A stretch of DNA of 64,000 nucleotides from DASRDR01 sp963812945 [NCBI: uncultured Candidatus Rokubacteria bacterium]. Its GTDB lineage: Bacteria; Methylomirabilota; Methylomirabilia; Rokubacteriales. The stretch is from positions 401,324 to 465,323 of the forward strand of contig CAWEXD010000003.1 of NCBI GenBank assembly GCA_963812945.1, given 5' to 3'. Shown piece by piece: positions 1 through 11,660 of the stretch (position 1 is its first letter; each line of letters begins with the position of its first letter). Below the pieces are notes generated by a model that worked only from the letters and a program-made list of their open reading frames with translations, was not told where the DNA came from and did not search any database. Made by a program: the position numbers and the translations under genes.

Positions 1-260
1 AGGACGAAGGCCGAGCCGAGCACGGGGTGGCCCGCGAACGGCAGCTCGTGGTCCGGGGTGAAGATCCGGATGCGCACGTGACCGGTCCCGCGCGCCGGGT
101 AGCAGAACACCGTCTCCGACAGGTGCAGCTCCCGGGCGAGGGGCTGGAGAAGCGATTCCGGGATCCCGCGGGCGTCGGTGAAGACCGCGAGCGGATTGCC
201 CTCGAGGGGGCGGTCGGTGAAGACGTCGCAGATCACGTAGCGGAACTCAGGCATGCTCAT
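1..260 (-). CDS. PhzF-family isomerase/epimerase, N-terminal part
   Basis: Only the first 86 codons are in the window; the gene runs off the left edge. The translation begins MSMPEFRYVICDVFTDRP, followed by EGNPLAVF and, further on, FTPDHELPFAGHPVLG. These are the N-terminal hallmarks of the PhzF family (diaminopimelate-epimerase fold; phenazine biosynthesis and related isomerases), including the conserved acidic residue after the first strand pair. Start is ATG at 260; an in-frame ATG at 254 is an alternative. It lies 9 bp downstream of the polA stop in the same direction, so it is probably co-transcribed. Substrate cannot be inferred: most family members are of unknown function and nothing here indicates phenazine synthesis. 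Confidence 0.85.
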   Translation of the reverse strand, partial: MSMPEFRYVICDVFTDRPLEGNPLAVFTDARGIPESLLQPLARELHLSETVFCYPARGTGHVRIRIFTPDHELPFAGHPVLGSAFV

Positions 261-269
261 CCACCGGGG

Positions 270-2876
270 TCAGACCTCGGCCCAGTCGCGGCCCTCTTTG
301 ATGTCGACCCGGAGGGGCACGGCCAGCGTCACCACCGTCTCCATGATCTCCGGCAGGAGCGCGCGCACGGCCGCCGTCTCGGCGTCGGGGACCTCCAGGA
401 GGAGCTCGTCGTGCACCTGGAGCAGCATGCGGCTCCGGAGCCCCCGCGCGGCGAGCGCCGCCGCCAGGCGCACCATCGCCAGCTTGATGATGTCGGACGC
501 CGTCCCCTGGATCGGCGCGTTGGCCGCCATGCGCTCGGCCGCGCCACGCGCGACGGGATTCCGCGCGTGCAGCTCGGGCAGGTAGCGGCGCCGGCCGAGG
601 AGCGTGGTGACGTAGCCCTGCGCCCGGCCCTCGGCCACCACGCGGTCGATGTACGCCCGCACGCGGGGGTGTGTCGCGAAGTAGTCGTCGATGAACTTCT
701 GGGCTTCGGCGCGGCCGATCGACACGGCCTGGGAGAGCCCGAATCCGGAGAGGCCGTAGAGGATCCCGAAATTGACGACCTTGGCCAGGCGCCGCATCTC
801 GGCCGTCACCGTCTCGGGCGTCCCCCCGAGGATCTGCGCCGCCGTCCGCGTGTGGATGTCCTCCCCGCGCAGGAACGCCTCGACCAGCGCGGGCTCCTCG
901 GAGAAGTGCGCGAGGATCCGGAGCTCGATCTGCGAGTAGTCGGCCGCGACGAGGCGCCAGCCGTCGTCGGGGATGAACGCCTGCCGGATGCGCCGGCCGA
1001 GCTCCGAGCGGATGGGAATGTTCTGGAGATTGGGGTTGGACGACGAGAGCCGCCCCGTCGCCGCGACCAGCTGGTTGAACGAGGTGTGGATGCGGCCCGT
1101 CCGCGAATGGATCAGCGCCGGCAGCGCGTCGGCGTACGTGCCCTTCAGCTTGGAGAGCTGGCGGTACTCGAGGATCTTGCCGGGCAACGAGTGCCCGAGG
1201 GCCAGCTCCTCCAGCACGTCCACGTCGGTGGAATACCCGGTCTTCGTGCGCTTGAGCGGCGGCAGCTTCAGCTTCTCGAACAGCACGGTGGCGAGCTGCT
1301 TCGGCGAGTTCGGGTTGACCGGCTCGCCGGCCAGCCGGTGGATCTCGCGGAGGAGCGCGTCCAGCTGCGTGTCGAGCTCCTTCGTGAGCGTGGCCAGCCG
1401 CTCGGGGTCCACCCGGATGCCCACCCGCTCCATGTCGGCGAGGACGGGGACGAGCGGCACCTCGAGCGTCTCGTAGAGGCTCTGGAGGCCGTGCTCGGCG
1501 AGCAGGGGCGCCTGGGCCTCGCCGAGGCGCCACACGCCCTCGGCCCGCGCGCCCGTCCAGGCCGCGACCTTCGCCGGGTCGGCGTCGTCGACCGGAGCCC
1601 CGTCGAGGAGGCTCGCGAGCGGGCCCGGGATGCCCGGGCTCCCGGCGTCGGCGCAGAGCTGGTCGAGCGGATAGCCGCTCCGCGCCGAGTTGAGGAGGTA
1701 CGCGGCGACCGCCGTGTCGCCGGGCCCGGCACCCAGGGCGACGCCGGCGCCCCGCGTCCAGGCGACGAGGGCCTTCGTGTCGTGCCCGATCAGCCGCAGG
1801 CCCGCGGGGAGCGCCGGCCAGCCCGCGTGGTAGCAGGCGCCGGCCGCCGGCGCGTACGCGGCCACACCGTGGAGGGTCAGGTCCGGCGGGCTCCCCGTCA
1901 GGACGGGCTCCACGGCGACGCGCTCACCCGCGCGGCCCAAGAACTCACGCCAGCCCGCCGGGTCGACCACCGGCACGGTCCCGGCCGGCAAGGTCACGGC
2001 GCGCGCGGGAACCTGGCGAAGGAGGGACGTGAACTCGAGCTCGGTCCAGAGCGCGCGGAGCCGCTCCCAGTCGGGCTCGCGCACGCGGAATCGCTCCGGG
2101 TCGATCTCGATCGGCAGCGCGCCCTCGAGCACCGCCAGCTGCCGCGAGAGGAAGGCCTGGTCGCGATGGCGCGCCAGCGTCTCGCGGAGCTTGGGGCCGG
2201 TGACCACCGCGAGGTTCGCGTAGACGGCCTCCAGGCTTCCGAACTCGCGGAGGAGCTTCTGGGCGGTCACCTCGCCCACCCCGGGCACCCCCGGGATGTT
2301 GTCGATCGAGTCGCCCATCAGCGCGAGCACGTCGGGAATGCGCGCCGGCGGGACGCCCCATTTCTCCTCGACCTTCGCCGCGTCGTAGACGATGCGCTCG
2401 CCGGTCCGGCCCACGACCGAGAGCACGGTGACCCGGGGGTCGACCAGCTGGAGCGCGTCCTTGTCCGCCGTCACGAGCACCAGCTCGATCGACGTGTCCT
2501 GCAGGCGGCGCGCCGCGGTCGCCAGGATGTCGTCCGCCTCGTACCCGGGCGCCTCGAGGAAGGGCAGGCCGAGCGCCTCGAACGAGCGACGGACCCAGGG
2601 GATCTGCTCGACGAGATCCTTCGGCATGCCGGGCCGCTGGAGCTTGTAGGCCTCGAACTGCTGGTGGCGGAAGGTCGGGCCCGGCGCGTCCCACGCGATC
2701 CCCATGTAGCTCGGCCGGTCCTCGCGCAGGATCTTCCAGAGCATCATGGTCATCCCGAGCGTCGCGTTGGTCGGCAGGCCGCGCGACGTCGAGAGGTGGC
2801 CGATGGCGTGATAGGCGCGGTAGAAATACGACGGGCCGTCCACGAGGTAGAACCGCTCCGGCGCCGCGTTGCTCAT
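270..2876 (-). CDS. polA: DNA polymerase I with degenerate proofreading domain
   Basis: 868 aa, a normal length for Pol I. It contains an N-terminal 5'-3' exonuclease/FEN domain (about residues 7-260, with GYEADDILA and GDSIDNIPGVPGVG), a middle exonuclease-like domain, and a C-terminal family A polymerase domain. Polymerase motifs are DYSQIELR near residue 646, the O-helix RRLAKVVNFGILYG near 696-709 and QVHDE near 820. It acts in Okazaki-fragment maturation and gap repair. In the middle domain the expected metal-binding D-x-E (as in DTET) is replaced by VEPV, so 3'-5' proofreading is probably lost, as in Taq Pol I. The start ATG at 2876 gives the usual MSN...FYLVDG opening. It lies 15 bp after glnE and 9 bp before the phzF-like gene. 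Confidence 0.97.
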   Translation of the reverse strand: MSNAAPERFYLVDGPSYFYRAYHAIGHLSTSRGLPTNATLGMTMMLWKILREDRPSYMGIAWDAPGPTFRHQQFEAYKLQRPGMPKDLVEQIPWVRRSFEALGLPFLEAPGYEADDILATAARRLQDTSIELVLVTADKDALQLVDPRVTVLSVVGRTGERIVYDAAKVEEKWGVPPARIPDVLALMGDSIDNIPGVPGVGEVTAQKLLREFGSLEAVYANLAVVTGPKLRETLARHRDQAFLSRQLAVLEGALPIEIDPERFRVREPDWERLRALWTELEFTSLLRQVPARAVTLPAGTVPVVDPAGWREFLGRAGERVAVEPVLTGSPPDLTLHGVAAYAPAAGACYHAGWPALPAGLRLIGHDTKALVAWTRGAGVALGAGPGDTAVAAYLLNSARSGYPLDQLCADAGSPGIPGPLASLLDGAPVDDADPAKVAAWTGARAEGVWRLGEAQAPLLAEHGLQSLYETLEVPLVPVLADMERVGIRVDPERLATLTKELDTQLDALLREIHRLAGEPVNPNSPKQLATVLFEKLKLPPLKRTKTGYSTDVDVLEELALGHSLPGKILEYRQLSKLKGTYADALPALIHSRTGRIHTSFNQLVAATGRLSSSNPNLQNIPIRSELGRRIRQAFIPDDGWRLVAADYSQIELRILAHFSEEPALVEAFLRGEDIHTRTAAQILGGTPETVTAEMRRLAKVVNFGILYGLSGFGLSQAVSIGRAEAQKFIDDYFATHPRVRAYIDRVVAEGRAQGYVTTLLGRRRYLPELHARNPVARGAAERMAANAPIQGTASDIIKLAMVRLAAALAARGLRSRMLLQVHDELLLEVPDAETAAVRALLPEIMETVVTLAVPLRVDIKEGRDWAEV

Positions 2877-2891
2877 CGGGTGGCCGCGGGC

Positions 2892-5800
2892 TCAGCCTAC
2901 GTCGATCGGACGGGCTTCATCGGACGGCCTTCGGCCTGTGGCGACCCCCATTGCACGACGATACTCCGCACGCACGAACTCCGCCACCTCGCGGTGCCGC
3001 GCGAGGAGCGCCCGGCCGCTGTCCAGGCCCGCCTCCCGCGCGAGCCGCGCGAGCACGTGGCCCGTCACGGGCAGGCAGTCGGGCGGGCGCACCTGTCGGA
3101 GGCGCAGGGACCGCAGGAGCCCGCGCAGGAACTCGTACGCCTCCAGGAGGCTCTTCGCCGTGGTCTCGGGCAGGATGCCGAGGGCGCCGAGGCGCGCGAG
3201 CGCGATCCGGGTCGACGGCGTCTGGAGCGCGCGGTGCCGCCGACCGTGGGTCAGCTGGAAGACCTGGACGAGGAACTCCACGTCCACGAGCCCGCCGGCG
3301 CCGAACTTCAAGTGGATGCGCCCGGGGCCCTCTCGCCCGAGCTCGAGCTCCATGCGCGTCCGGACGTGGTGGATCTCGGCGCGCTCGGCGTCCGAGAGCC
3401 CCGGGCCGAACACGCGCCCCCGGCGGAGCGCCGCGAACCGCCGGGCGAGCGCCGGATCGCCCAGGACCGGGCGGGCGCGCACGAGCGCCTGGCGCTCCCA
3501 GAGCGCCGCCTCGCCCCCGAGGTACCGGTCGAGCGTGCCCAGCGCGTGCGCGAGCGCCGTGGCCTTGCCGCCCTGGCGAAGCCGCAGGTCGACGCGGAAC
3601 ACCTGGCCCGTTCGCGTGATCGCCGTGAGGCGCGTGTAGAGGCGGTCGACCACCCGGTCGAAGTAGACGTGCGCCTCGGGCTCCGCGTCGGTCGCGCCGC
3701 CGTAGAGGACGACCAGGTCCAGGTCGGACCCGTAGTCGAGCTCACGGCCGCCGAGCTTGCCCATCCCGACGACGAGGGCCGGGACGGGCCGCCCCTCGAC
3801 CCGGGGCTCGCCGAGGGCGGCCCGCGTCTCGGCGACGGCCTGGTCCCAGGCGATGCCCAGGCAGGCCTCGGCGAGCTCGCCGAGTGCCCACGCCACACGG
3901 GCCGGCCGGTCGCCCAGGATCAGGTCGCGCCAGGCGATCTCGAGCTCCTCGCGCTGCTTCCACAGCCGGAGCCGGTCCGCTTCCTCCAGCCCTGGCAGCC
4001 CTGGCAGCCCTGGCAGCCCCGGCGACCCTGGCACTTCCGGCCCGCCGGGCGCGGCGAAGTCCCGGAACGCCGCCCGGAGCGCGGGCGCGGGCCTCGGCGC
4101 CGCCGGCACGGACGCGCCCAGCACGTCGAGGAGCTCCGGCCGCGAGATCAGCGCCTGGGCAAGCCGCTCGGATCGCGTGAAGAAGGTGAGCACCCCGCCG
4201 AGGAGATCCGGAGTCGCGGCGAGCCGGGCGAGGTAGGCGGTCCGCGGCCCCGCCGCCGCGACGAAGCGCTCGAGCGCGTCGAGGGCCGCATCGGGATCCG
4301 GCACCGTCCGGAGCGCGTCGAGCGTGGCGGGCAGGAGCGTGCGGAGCGCGGTCCGGACCGCGACGGGCACCGCCACCAGCGCCGGCCCCTCCCAGAGGAG
4401 GCGCAGGTTCTGCCGCGCGCGCTCCGGATCGGCGAATCCGACGGCCGCCACGCGCGCCGCGTCCCACGGCGGCGCCTCCGGGCCCTCCCGCACGATGGCG
4501 TCGAAGAACCCTTCGAAGGCCGCGCGCACGGCGTGACGCGTCCGGTCGTAGTCGCGGAGAAACGCTTGCGCGCCGGTCTCGGCGTCCCCCGCGTATCCGA
4601 GCCTCCGGGCGAGCTTCGCGAGCTCGAGCGGATCCGCGGGCAGCGTGTGCGTCTGGAGCGCGTGCAGGATCTGCAGGCGGTGCTCGATCGTGCGGAGGAA
4701 CACGTAGGCGTGGGCGAGCCGCCCCGACTCCTCCCAGGACAGATAGCCCCGCTCGGCAAGCCGGTGGAGGGCGCGCAGGCTGTTCGGCTCGCGGAGCCAT
4801 GGATCCTGAGCCCCGTAGAGGAGCTGGAGCGCCTGGACGTGAAACTCGACGTCACGGATCCCGCCCACGCCCAGCTTGACGTGGCGCTCCTGCTGGCCGC
4901 GTGCCCGGAGGAGCCGGTCGGTCCGGCCCTTCATCGTGCGGATCTCGCCGAGGGCCTCGCGCTCCAGGCCGGGCCGGTAAGCGATCTCGCGCGCGAGCTC
5001 GAGGAAGGCCTGTCCGACGTGCTCGTCTCCGGCCGCCACCCGCGCCTTGATCAGCGCCTGGCGCTCCCAGAGGGCGCCCCGCGTCGTGTGATAGGCGCGG
5101 TACGCGGCGAGCGGCAGGGCGAGGGGGCCACCGGTCCCCTCGGGCCGGAGCCGGAGATCGACCCGGTAGACCGTGCCCTCCTCGGTCATCGCGGTCAGCG
5201 CCCCGACCAGGCGCTCCGAGAGGCGCGCGAAGTACGTCCGGCTCGACACGCTCTCCGGGCCGTCGGTCTCCCCTTCCGCCTCGTAGACGAAGGTGAGGTC
5301 GATGTCCGACGAGTAGTTGAGCTCGGCGCCGCCGTGCTTGCCGAGCGCGATGACCGCAAACCCCGTCGGCGTCCGCTGGCCGTCCGCGCCGGTGTGCTGA
5401 GGGCGGCCGTAGCGCTCCTGGAGGGCCGGCTCCACCGTCAGGAGCGCCTGCGCCAGGCAGGCGTCGGCCAGCTCCGACAGCTCCTGGGTCGTGGCCACCA
5501 GGTCCGCGTCGCCGAGGACGTCCCGGAGCCCGATCCGGCAGAACTCGCGCCGCTTCACCCGCCGGAGCGCGTTCAGCCGCCCCTCGTCGGTCCGGAACGG
5601 GCGGCAGGCGGCGGCCACCTCCCCGTGCATCGCCTCGCGGGAGCGCGGCCGCATGACGCGGGGATCGAGGAGCCAGGGAACGGTCTGCGGGGAGCGGATC
5701 AGCGCGTCGGCCAGGAACTGGCTCGTCGCGACGAGGGTCGTCAGGATCGGGACGGCCTCGGGATGGCTCGCGAAGAGGGCGTACAGGCCGCGGCGGTCGA

Positions 5801-6071
5801 GCGCCGCCGCCGCCAAGCGCTCGATGTTGTTGAGCGCCATGTCGGCGTCGGCCGACGCGCCCAGATGGTGGAGGAGCCGCGGCAGGATCGGCGCGACCTG
5901 GTCGCGCAGGTCGGGCGTTTCCGCGAGGCGGCGCAGGTTCCCGAGCGCGCCCGCGGGGTCGAGGAAGCCCAGGCGCCCCAGCGCCGCCAGGCACGCCGGG
6001 AGCGGGACCGCGGGGTCCAGGAAGTCGGCCGCGGGCGGCAGCGCGACGGGGGCCGAGCGTTCCGTCAGCAC
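2892..6071 (-). CDS. glnE: Bifunctional glutamine synthetase adenylyltransferase/deadenylase
   Basis: 1059 aa. Two nucleotidyltransferase halves are visible: an N-terminal deadenylylase-type half with GKHGGAELNYSSDIDL and a C-terminal adenylylase-type half with GKLGGRELDYGSDLDLVV, each followed by helical domains. GlnE attaches AMP to, or removes it from, glutamine synthetase and is steered by PII, whose gene lies 30 bp upstream. That adjacency supports a functional nitrogen-control pair. The linker between the halves contains Gly-x-Pro triplets (PGSPGLPGLPGLPG), encoded by a 9-bp tandem repeat and unusual for the family. The GC-rich open opposite strand is a codon-bias shadow, not a gene. 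Confidence 0.96.
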   Translation of the reverse strand: MLTERSAPVALPPAADFLDPAVPLPACLAALGRLGFLDPAGALGNLRRLAETPDLRDQVAPILPRLLHHLGASADADMALNNIERLAAAALDRRGLYALFASHPEAVPILTTLVATSQFLADALIRSPQTVPWLLDPRVMRPRSREAMHGEVAAACRPFRTDEGRLNALRRVKRREFCRIGLRDVLGDADLVATTQELSELADACLAQALLTVEPALQERYGRPQHTGADGQRTPTGFAVIALGKHGGAELNYSSDIDLTFVYEAEGETDGPESVSSRTYFARLSERLVGALTAMTEEGTVYRVDLRLRPEGTGGPLALPLAAYRAYHTTRGALWERQALIKARVAAGDEHVGQAFLELAREIAYRPGLEREALGEIRTMKGRTDRLLRARGQQERHVKLGVGGIRDVEFHVQALQLLYGAQDPWLREPNSLRALHRLAERGYLSWEESGRLAHAYVFLRTIEHRLQILHALQTHTLPADPLELAKLARRLGYAGDAETGAQAFLRDYDRTRHAVRAAFEGFFDAIVREGPEAPPWDAARVAAVGFADPERARQNLRLLWEGPALVAVPVAVRTALRTLLPATLDALRTVPDPDAALDALERFVAAAGPRTAYLARLAATPDLLGGVLTFFTRSERLAQALISRPELLDVLGASVPAAPRPAPALRAAFRDFAAPGGPEVPGSPGLPGLPGLPGLEEADRLRLWKQREELEIAWRDLILGDRPARVAWALGELAEACLGIAWDQAVAETRAALGEPRVEGRPVPALVVGMGKLGGRELDYGSDLDLVVLYGGATDAEPEAHVYFDRVVDRLYTRLTAITRTGQVFRVDLRLRQGGKATALAHALGTLDRYLGGEAALWERQALVRARPVLGDPALARRFAALRRGRVFGPGLSDAERAEIHHVRTRMELELGREGPGRIHLKFGAGGLVDVEFLVQVFQLTHGRRHRALQTPSTRIALARLGALGILPETTAKSLLEAYEFLRGLLRSLRLRQVRPPDCLPVTGHVLARLAREAGLDSGRALLARHREVAEFVRAEYRRAMGVATGRRPSDEARPIDVG
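3991..4035. repeat. 9-bp tandem repeat inside glnE
   Basis: Five consecutive 9-bp units, three identical (ccctggcag) followed by two variants (ccccggcga, ccctggcac). On the coding (minus) strand they specify a collagen-like Gly-x-Pro stretch in the hinge between the two GlnE halves. Repeat number could vary by slippage without changing the reading frame. Confidence 0.85.
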
Positions 6072-6101
6072 CGGGGCCTCTCGCCCGGGGCCCGCGGCGG
6101 G

Positions 6102-7899
<1,798 letters not shown>

Positions 7900-7903
<4 letters not shown>

Positions 7904-9510
7904 GGCTCGACGATGGGGTAGACGAGCGCGGTCACGTGCGAGCTGATCCGCTTGAGATTCGTGAGCACGTCCAGGTGGATCTCCGACGTCTCCACGGACT
8001 CGGCCAGGCCCGCCCGCAGGCGGTCGATGTGCGACTGCCGGAGCTCCCGCTCCCGCTGCCGGACCACGGGCCGCTGGTCGAGCACCTCCTGAGCCAGCGT
8101 CTGATCGCTGGCGGTGAAGGCGACGACCGCCCGCTCGAAGTTCTTCGAGACGAGCGCGTGGAACTCCATGAGCTCCGCCTCGCCGGGCTCGGAGAAGCGG
8201 CGGCCCTGGTAGAGCTTCTTCCGGGCGAGCTCCATGAGGTTCTTGTCGATGATGTCGCCGATGTTCTCGAGGTTGCCGATGAACCCCAGCAGCGCGATTT
8301 CCCGCCGCGCGAGGTCCTCCGTCATGATCTGGCGGTCCAGCCGCGTCAAGTACAGCTTGACCTCGCGCTCGAGGAAATCGACCTGATCGTCGCGCCGCAC
8401 CACTTCCTCCAGGAGCTCCTGACTGCCGCTCCGGAACACGGCGGCGGCATCCCGCAGCATGGCCTGGACGATGTCCGCTATCCGGGCCGCCTCGCGGGAG
8501 GCCTGTCCGATGGCGAGGCTCGGCTGCTCCATGAACCGCTCGTCCAGGTAGCGCGTGCCGAATCGCTGCTCCGCCTCCGGCCGGTCCGGCACGGCCGCGA
8601 TGATCGCCCGGGCCGCGAGCGGCTGGAACGGAAGGAACAGGAGGGAGATCGCCACGTTGAAGAAGGTGTGGGCATTCGCGACCTGCCGCGCCGGGTCGGC
8701 CGCGCTCGCCGCCACGAGCGCGACGAACGGGTCGAGGAACGGGAGCACGATCGCGACCCCGAGGAGCTTGAACCCCACGTGGGCCACCGCGACCCGGCGC
8801 GCCTCCGTCGAAGAGCCGAGGGACGCGGTCAGCGCCGTCACGCAGGTGCCGATGTTGGCGCCCAGGACGAGCGGGAGGGCGGCGGCCAGCGTGAGCAGCC
8901 CGTGCGAGGACAGCGCGAGCACGAGGCCGATCGTGGCCGCCGAGGACGCGACCAGGGCCGCGAACGCGGCCGAGGCGGCGACACCGAGGATCGGCGTCTC
9001 GGCGAAGGTCAGGAGCGCCTGCGTGAGGATCGTGTTGTCCTTGAGCGGCTCCATGCCCTCGATCATGAGCTTCAGCCCGAGGAAGATGAGGCCGAATCCC
9101 AGGACGGCGTGGCCGAGGTCCTTGAAGAACCGCCGCTTCCCGAGGAAGGTCATCGCGAACCCAACGCCGACGAACAGGAGCGCGTAGTCGTAAATGTGGA
9201 ACGCCAGGAGCTGCACGGTGAAGGTCGTCCCGATGTCCGCGCCCAGGATGATCCCCATCGCCTGGTAGAGCGTGAGGAGCCCGGCCTGGACGAACCCGAT
9301 CACCATGATCGTGGTCGCGGTCGACGACTGGATGAGGGCGGTCGCCGCGGCGCCGGTCAGGAGCGCCGCGAACCGGTTCGCGGTCAGGTGCGTCAGCACC
9401 TGCCGGAGGCGGGCGCCCGCGAGGCGCTGGAGGCCGTCCCCGGTGTGCTGCATCCCGTAGAGGAGCAGCGCCATCCCGCCGAGGAGGACGATCAGGAGCC
9501 GGGAGGTCAC
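7900..9510 (-). CDS. Na+/phosphate cotransporter family protein with PhoU-like tail
   Basis: 536 aa from the GTG at 9510, which overlaps the stop of the preceding phosphatase gene (GTGA); the longer open frame upstream reads through that gene. The N-terminal half is a membrane domain of the NptA/YjbB type with the inverted-repeat substrate motifs: QSSTATTIMVIG in the first repeat and ASSAATIGLVLALS in the second. The C-terminal ~200 residues are soluble and helical (KNLMELARKKLY and similar), as in PhoU-like domains of this family. Likely role: sodium-coupled phosphate movement across the inner membrane, or regulation of it. Direction of transport cannot be told from sequence. Confidence 0.9.
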
Positions 9511-10130
9511 CGGGCCAGCGCCTCGGCCGGGACGGTGGACAGGTGGTCGGTCTCGTTGACCGCGAGGACCTCCCCCGCGGGCAGCAGGACCCGCGTGATC
9601 GAGGTGTTGTCGAGCCGGAACGTCCAGATCGCGTTCAGCGGCTGGTCGAGCCACCCGCAGAGGGCGCTGGCGATCGCCCCACCGTGGCACACGACCAGCA
9701 CGCGGTTAGCGGGATGGCTGGTGGAGAGGCGCTCGAGCGCGCCCCGGACCCGCGCGGCGAACGCCATCATGCCCTCGCCGCCCCGCGGCGGATGCTCGAC
9801 GGGCGCCTCCAGCCAGCGCCCGTAGCGGTCGCCCTCCTGCGCCTTCACCGTCTCGAGCGTCAGGCCCTCCCAGTCCCCGAGCCCGACCTCGCGGAGGTCA
9901 TCGATCGCGACCGGCTCGAGGCCGAGCGCGGCGCCGCAGGCCGCCGCCGTGTCGCGCGCCCGGCTCAGGGGGCTCGTGTAGAGGGCGTCGAACCGCGTCG
10001 AGGCGAGCCCCGAGGCCAGCGCCCGGGCCTGGAGCCACCCGCGCGGGGAGAGCGGCGGATCCAGCCCCCCCTGGAAGCGCCGGATCGAGTTCCAGGTGGA
10101 CTCGCCGTGCCGGACCAGCCAGAGCTCCAT
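9507..10130 (-). CDS. Histidine phosphatase family protein
   Basis: 207 aa from ATG at 10130. It opens with MELWLVRHGESTWN, the catalytic RHG motif of the phosphoglycerate-mutase/phosphatase superfamily, and has the second catalytic His in VVCHGGAIAS and the acidic DWEGLTLE region. Related proteins include alpha-ribazole phosphatase (CobC-like) and cofactor-dependent mutases; the short length favours a phosphatase. Substrate unknown. It sits between gltX (5 bp upstream) and the phosphate transporter (overlapping start), so it may be part of a phosphate-related operon. A long open frame that extends upstream on this strand is an out-of-frame reading of gltX. Confidence 0.9.
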   Translation of the reverse strand: MELWLVRHGESTWNSIRRFQGGLDPPLSPRGWLQARALASGLASTRFDALYTSPLSRARDTAAACGAALGLEPVAIDDLREVGLGDWEGLTLETVKAQEGDRYGRWLEAPVEHPPRGGEGMMAFAARVRGALERLSTSHPANRVLVVCHGGAIASALCGWLDQPLNAIWTFRLDNTSITRVLLPAGEVLAVNETDHLSTVPAEALAR

Positions 10131-10135
10131 CGGGG

Positions 10136-11584
10136 CTAGGCCCGCGGCACGCGGTCCCAGAACACGCGAAGACGGCGCAAGGTCGTCTCGCGTCCCAGGT
10201 CGGCCATGATGCCGAAGATCGGAGGGCTCGCGGTCTCGCCCGTCAGCGCGAGGCGGATCGGCTGCGCGAGGTCGACCAGCTTCACCCCGAGCTCGCCGGC
10301 GAGCTGCCGGCACGCGCCTTCCAGCTCCGCCTCCGTCCAGGGCTCGAGACTCGCCAGGCGAGCGAGGAGCCGATCCAGGCGCGGTCCGAGCGCCGGCGTG
10401 GCCAGCTTGCCGAGGGCCGTGGGATCGTACTCCTTGGGATCCTCGAAGTAGAAGCGGGCCTTGGGCGCCATCTCGACCAGCGTGGTCGCCCGGGTGGCCA
10501 GCTGCGTGACCGCGCTGACGAGCAAGGGCTTGGCAGGGTCCCGGATGCCGAGCGGCGCCAGGTAGGGGCCGAACCGATCGGCCAGGTCCCCCCGCGTCGC
10601 GGGGTCCTCCACGAGCCGCTTCATCCACGTCTGGTTCAGCCACTCGAGCTTCGCCCGGTCGAAGATCGCGGGCGTGGCACCCACGTGCTGCAGGGTGAAC
10701 AGCTGGACCAGCTCCTCCCGCGTGAAAACCTCCTGGTCCCCGTGGGCCCATCCGAGCCGCGCGAAGTAGTTGTCCATCGCCTCGGGCAGGAACCCCTCGT
10801 CGCGGAAGGCGAGGACGGACGTCGCGCCGTGACGCTTGGACAGGCGCTTCCGGTCCGGACCGAGAATCATCGGGATGTGGGCGAACACCGGCAGCGGGTA
10901 GCCGAGCGCCTCGTAGCAGAGGATCTGCTTGGGCGTGTTCGAGAGGTGGTCGTTGCCCCGGATCACGTGGCTGATCTTCATCGTGACGTCGTCGACGACG
11001 ACGCAGAAGTTGTAGGTCGGCGTCCCGTCGGAGCGGACCAGGATCCAGTCGTCGAGCGTCGCCCGGTCGAAGGTCACCTCGCCGTGAACCAGGTCCGGCA
11101 CGACCGTGACCCCGCTGTCCGGGATGCGGAGCCGCAGCGCGGCGGGAACGCCGGCACGGAGCGGTAGATCTCGGCAGCGCCCGTCGTAGCGGAACGTCTC
11201 CCCGCGCGCCTGCGCCGCCGCCCGGCGCTCCTCGAGCTCCTCGGGTGTGCAGTAGCACCGGTACGCGCGGCCCTCCGCGAGGAGCCGCTCGGCGTGAACC
11301 CGGTAGACCTCCAGGCGACTCGTCTGGCGCGAGTATCCCCGGTACGGGCCGCCGTGCTCCGGCCCCTCCCGGTCCCAGTCCAGCCCGAGCCAGGTCAGGG
11401 CGTCGAGGATCTGGTGGATCGCCTCGTCCGTCGACCGGTCACGGTCGGTGTCCTCGATCCGGAGGAGGAACGCGCCGCCGTGGTGGCGGGCGAAGAGCCA
11501 GTTGAAGAGCGCGGTGCGAGCCCCTCCGACATGGAGGTGCCCCGTGGGGCTGGGCGCGAAGCGGACACGCACGGATTCCGCCAC
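10136..11584 (-). CDS. gltX: Glutamyl-tRNA synthetase
   Basis: 482 aa class I synthetase that charges tRNA-Glu. The HIGH-type motif is SPTGHLHVGGARTALFNW at residues about 12-29 and the KMSKS-type loop is KRLSKRHGATSV. Zinc-region cysteines are present in YRCYCTPEEL. Length and order match the bacterial GlnRS/GluRS family. The assigned start is GTG at 11584 (VAESVRVRFAPSP); an internal GTG four codons later would also keep the fold. It could be the non-discriminating form if the organism uses GatCAB; no gat genes are in the window. Confidence 0.96.
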   Translation of the reverse strand: MAESVRVRFAPSPTGHLHVGGARTALFNWLFARHHGGAFLLRIEDTDRDRSTDEAIHQILDALTWLGLDWDREGPEHGGPYRGYSRQTSRLEVYRVHAERLLAEGRAYRCYCTPEELEERRAAAQARGETFRYDGRCRDLPLRAGVPAALRLRIPDSGVTVVPDLVHGEVTFDRATLDDWILVRSDGTPTYNFCVVVDDVTMKISHVIRGNDHLSNTPKQILCYEALGYPLPVFAHIPMILGPDRKRLSKRHGATSVLAFRDEGFLPEAMDNYFARLGWAHGDQEVFTREELVQLFTLQHVGATPAIFDRAKLEWLNQTWMKRLVEDPATRGDLADRFGPYLAPLGIRDPAKPLLVSAVTQLATRATTLVEMAPKARFYFEDPKEYDPTALGKLATPALGPRLDRLLARLASLEPWTEAELEGACRQLAGELGVKLVDLAQPIRLALTGETASPPIFGIMADLGRETTLRRLRVFWDRVPRA

Positions 11585-11660
11585 AGTGACACGATACTAG
11601 AGGAAGTCGCCCCCCGGCCTCAAGGACGCGAGCACCCGGGGCAACCGTCCCGGCGGGGTC

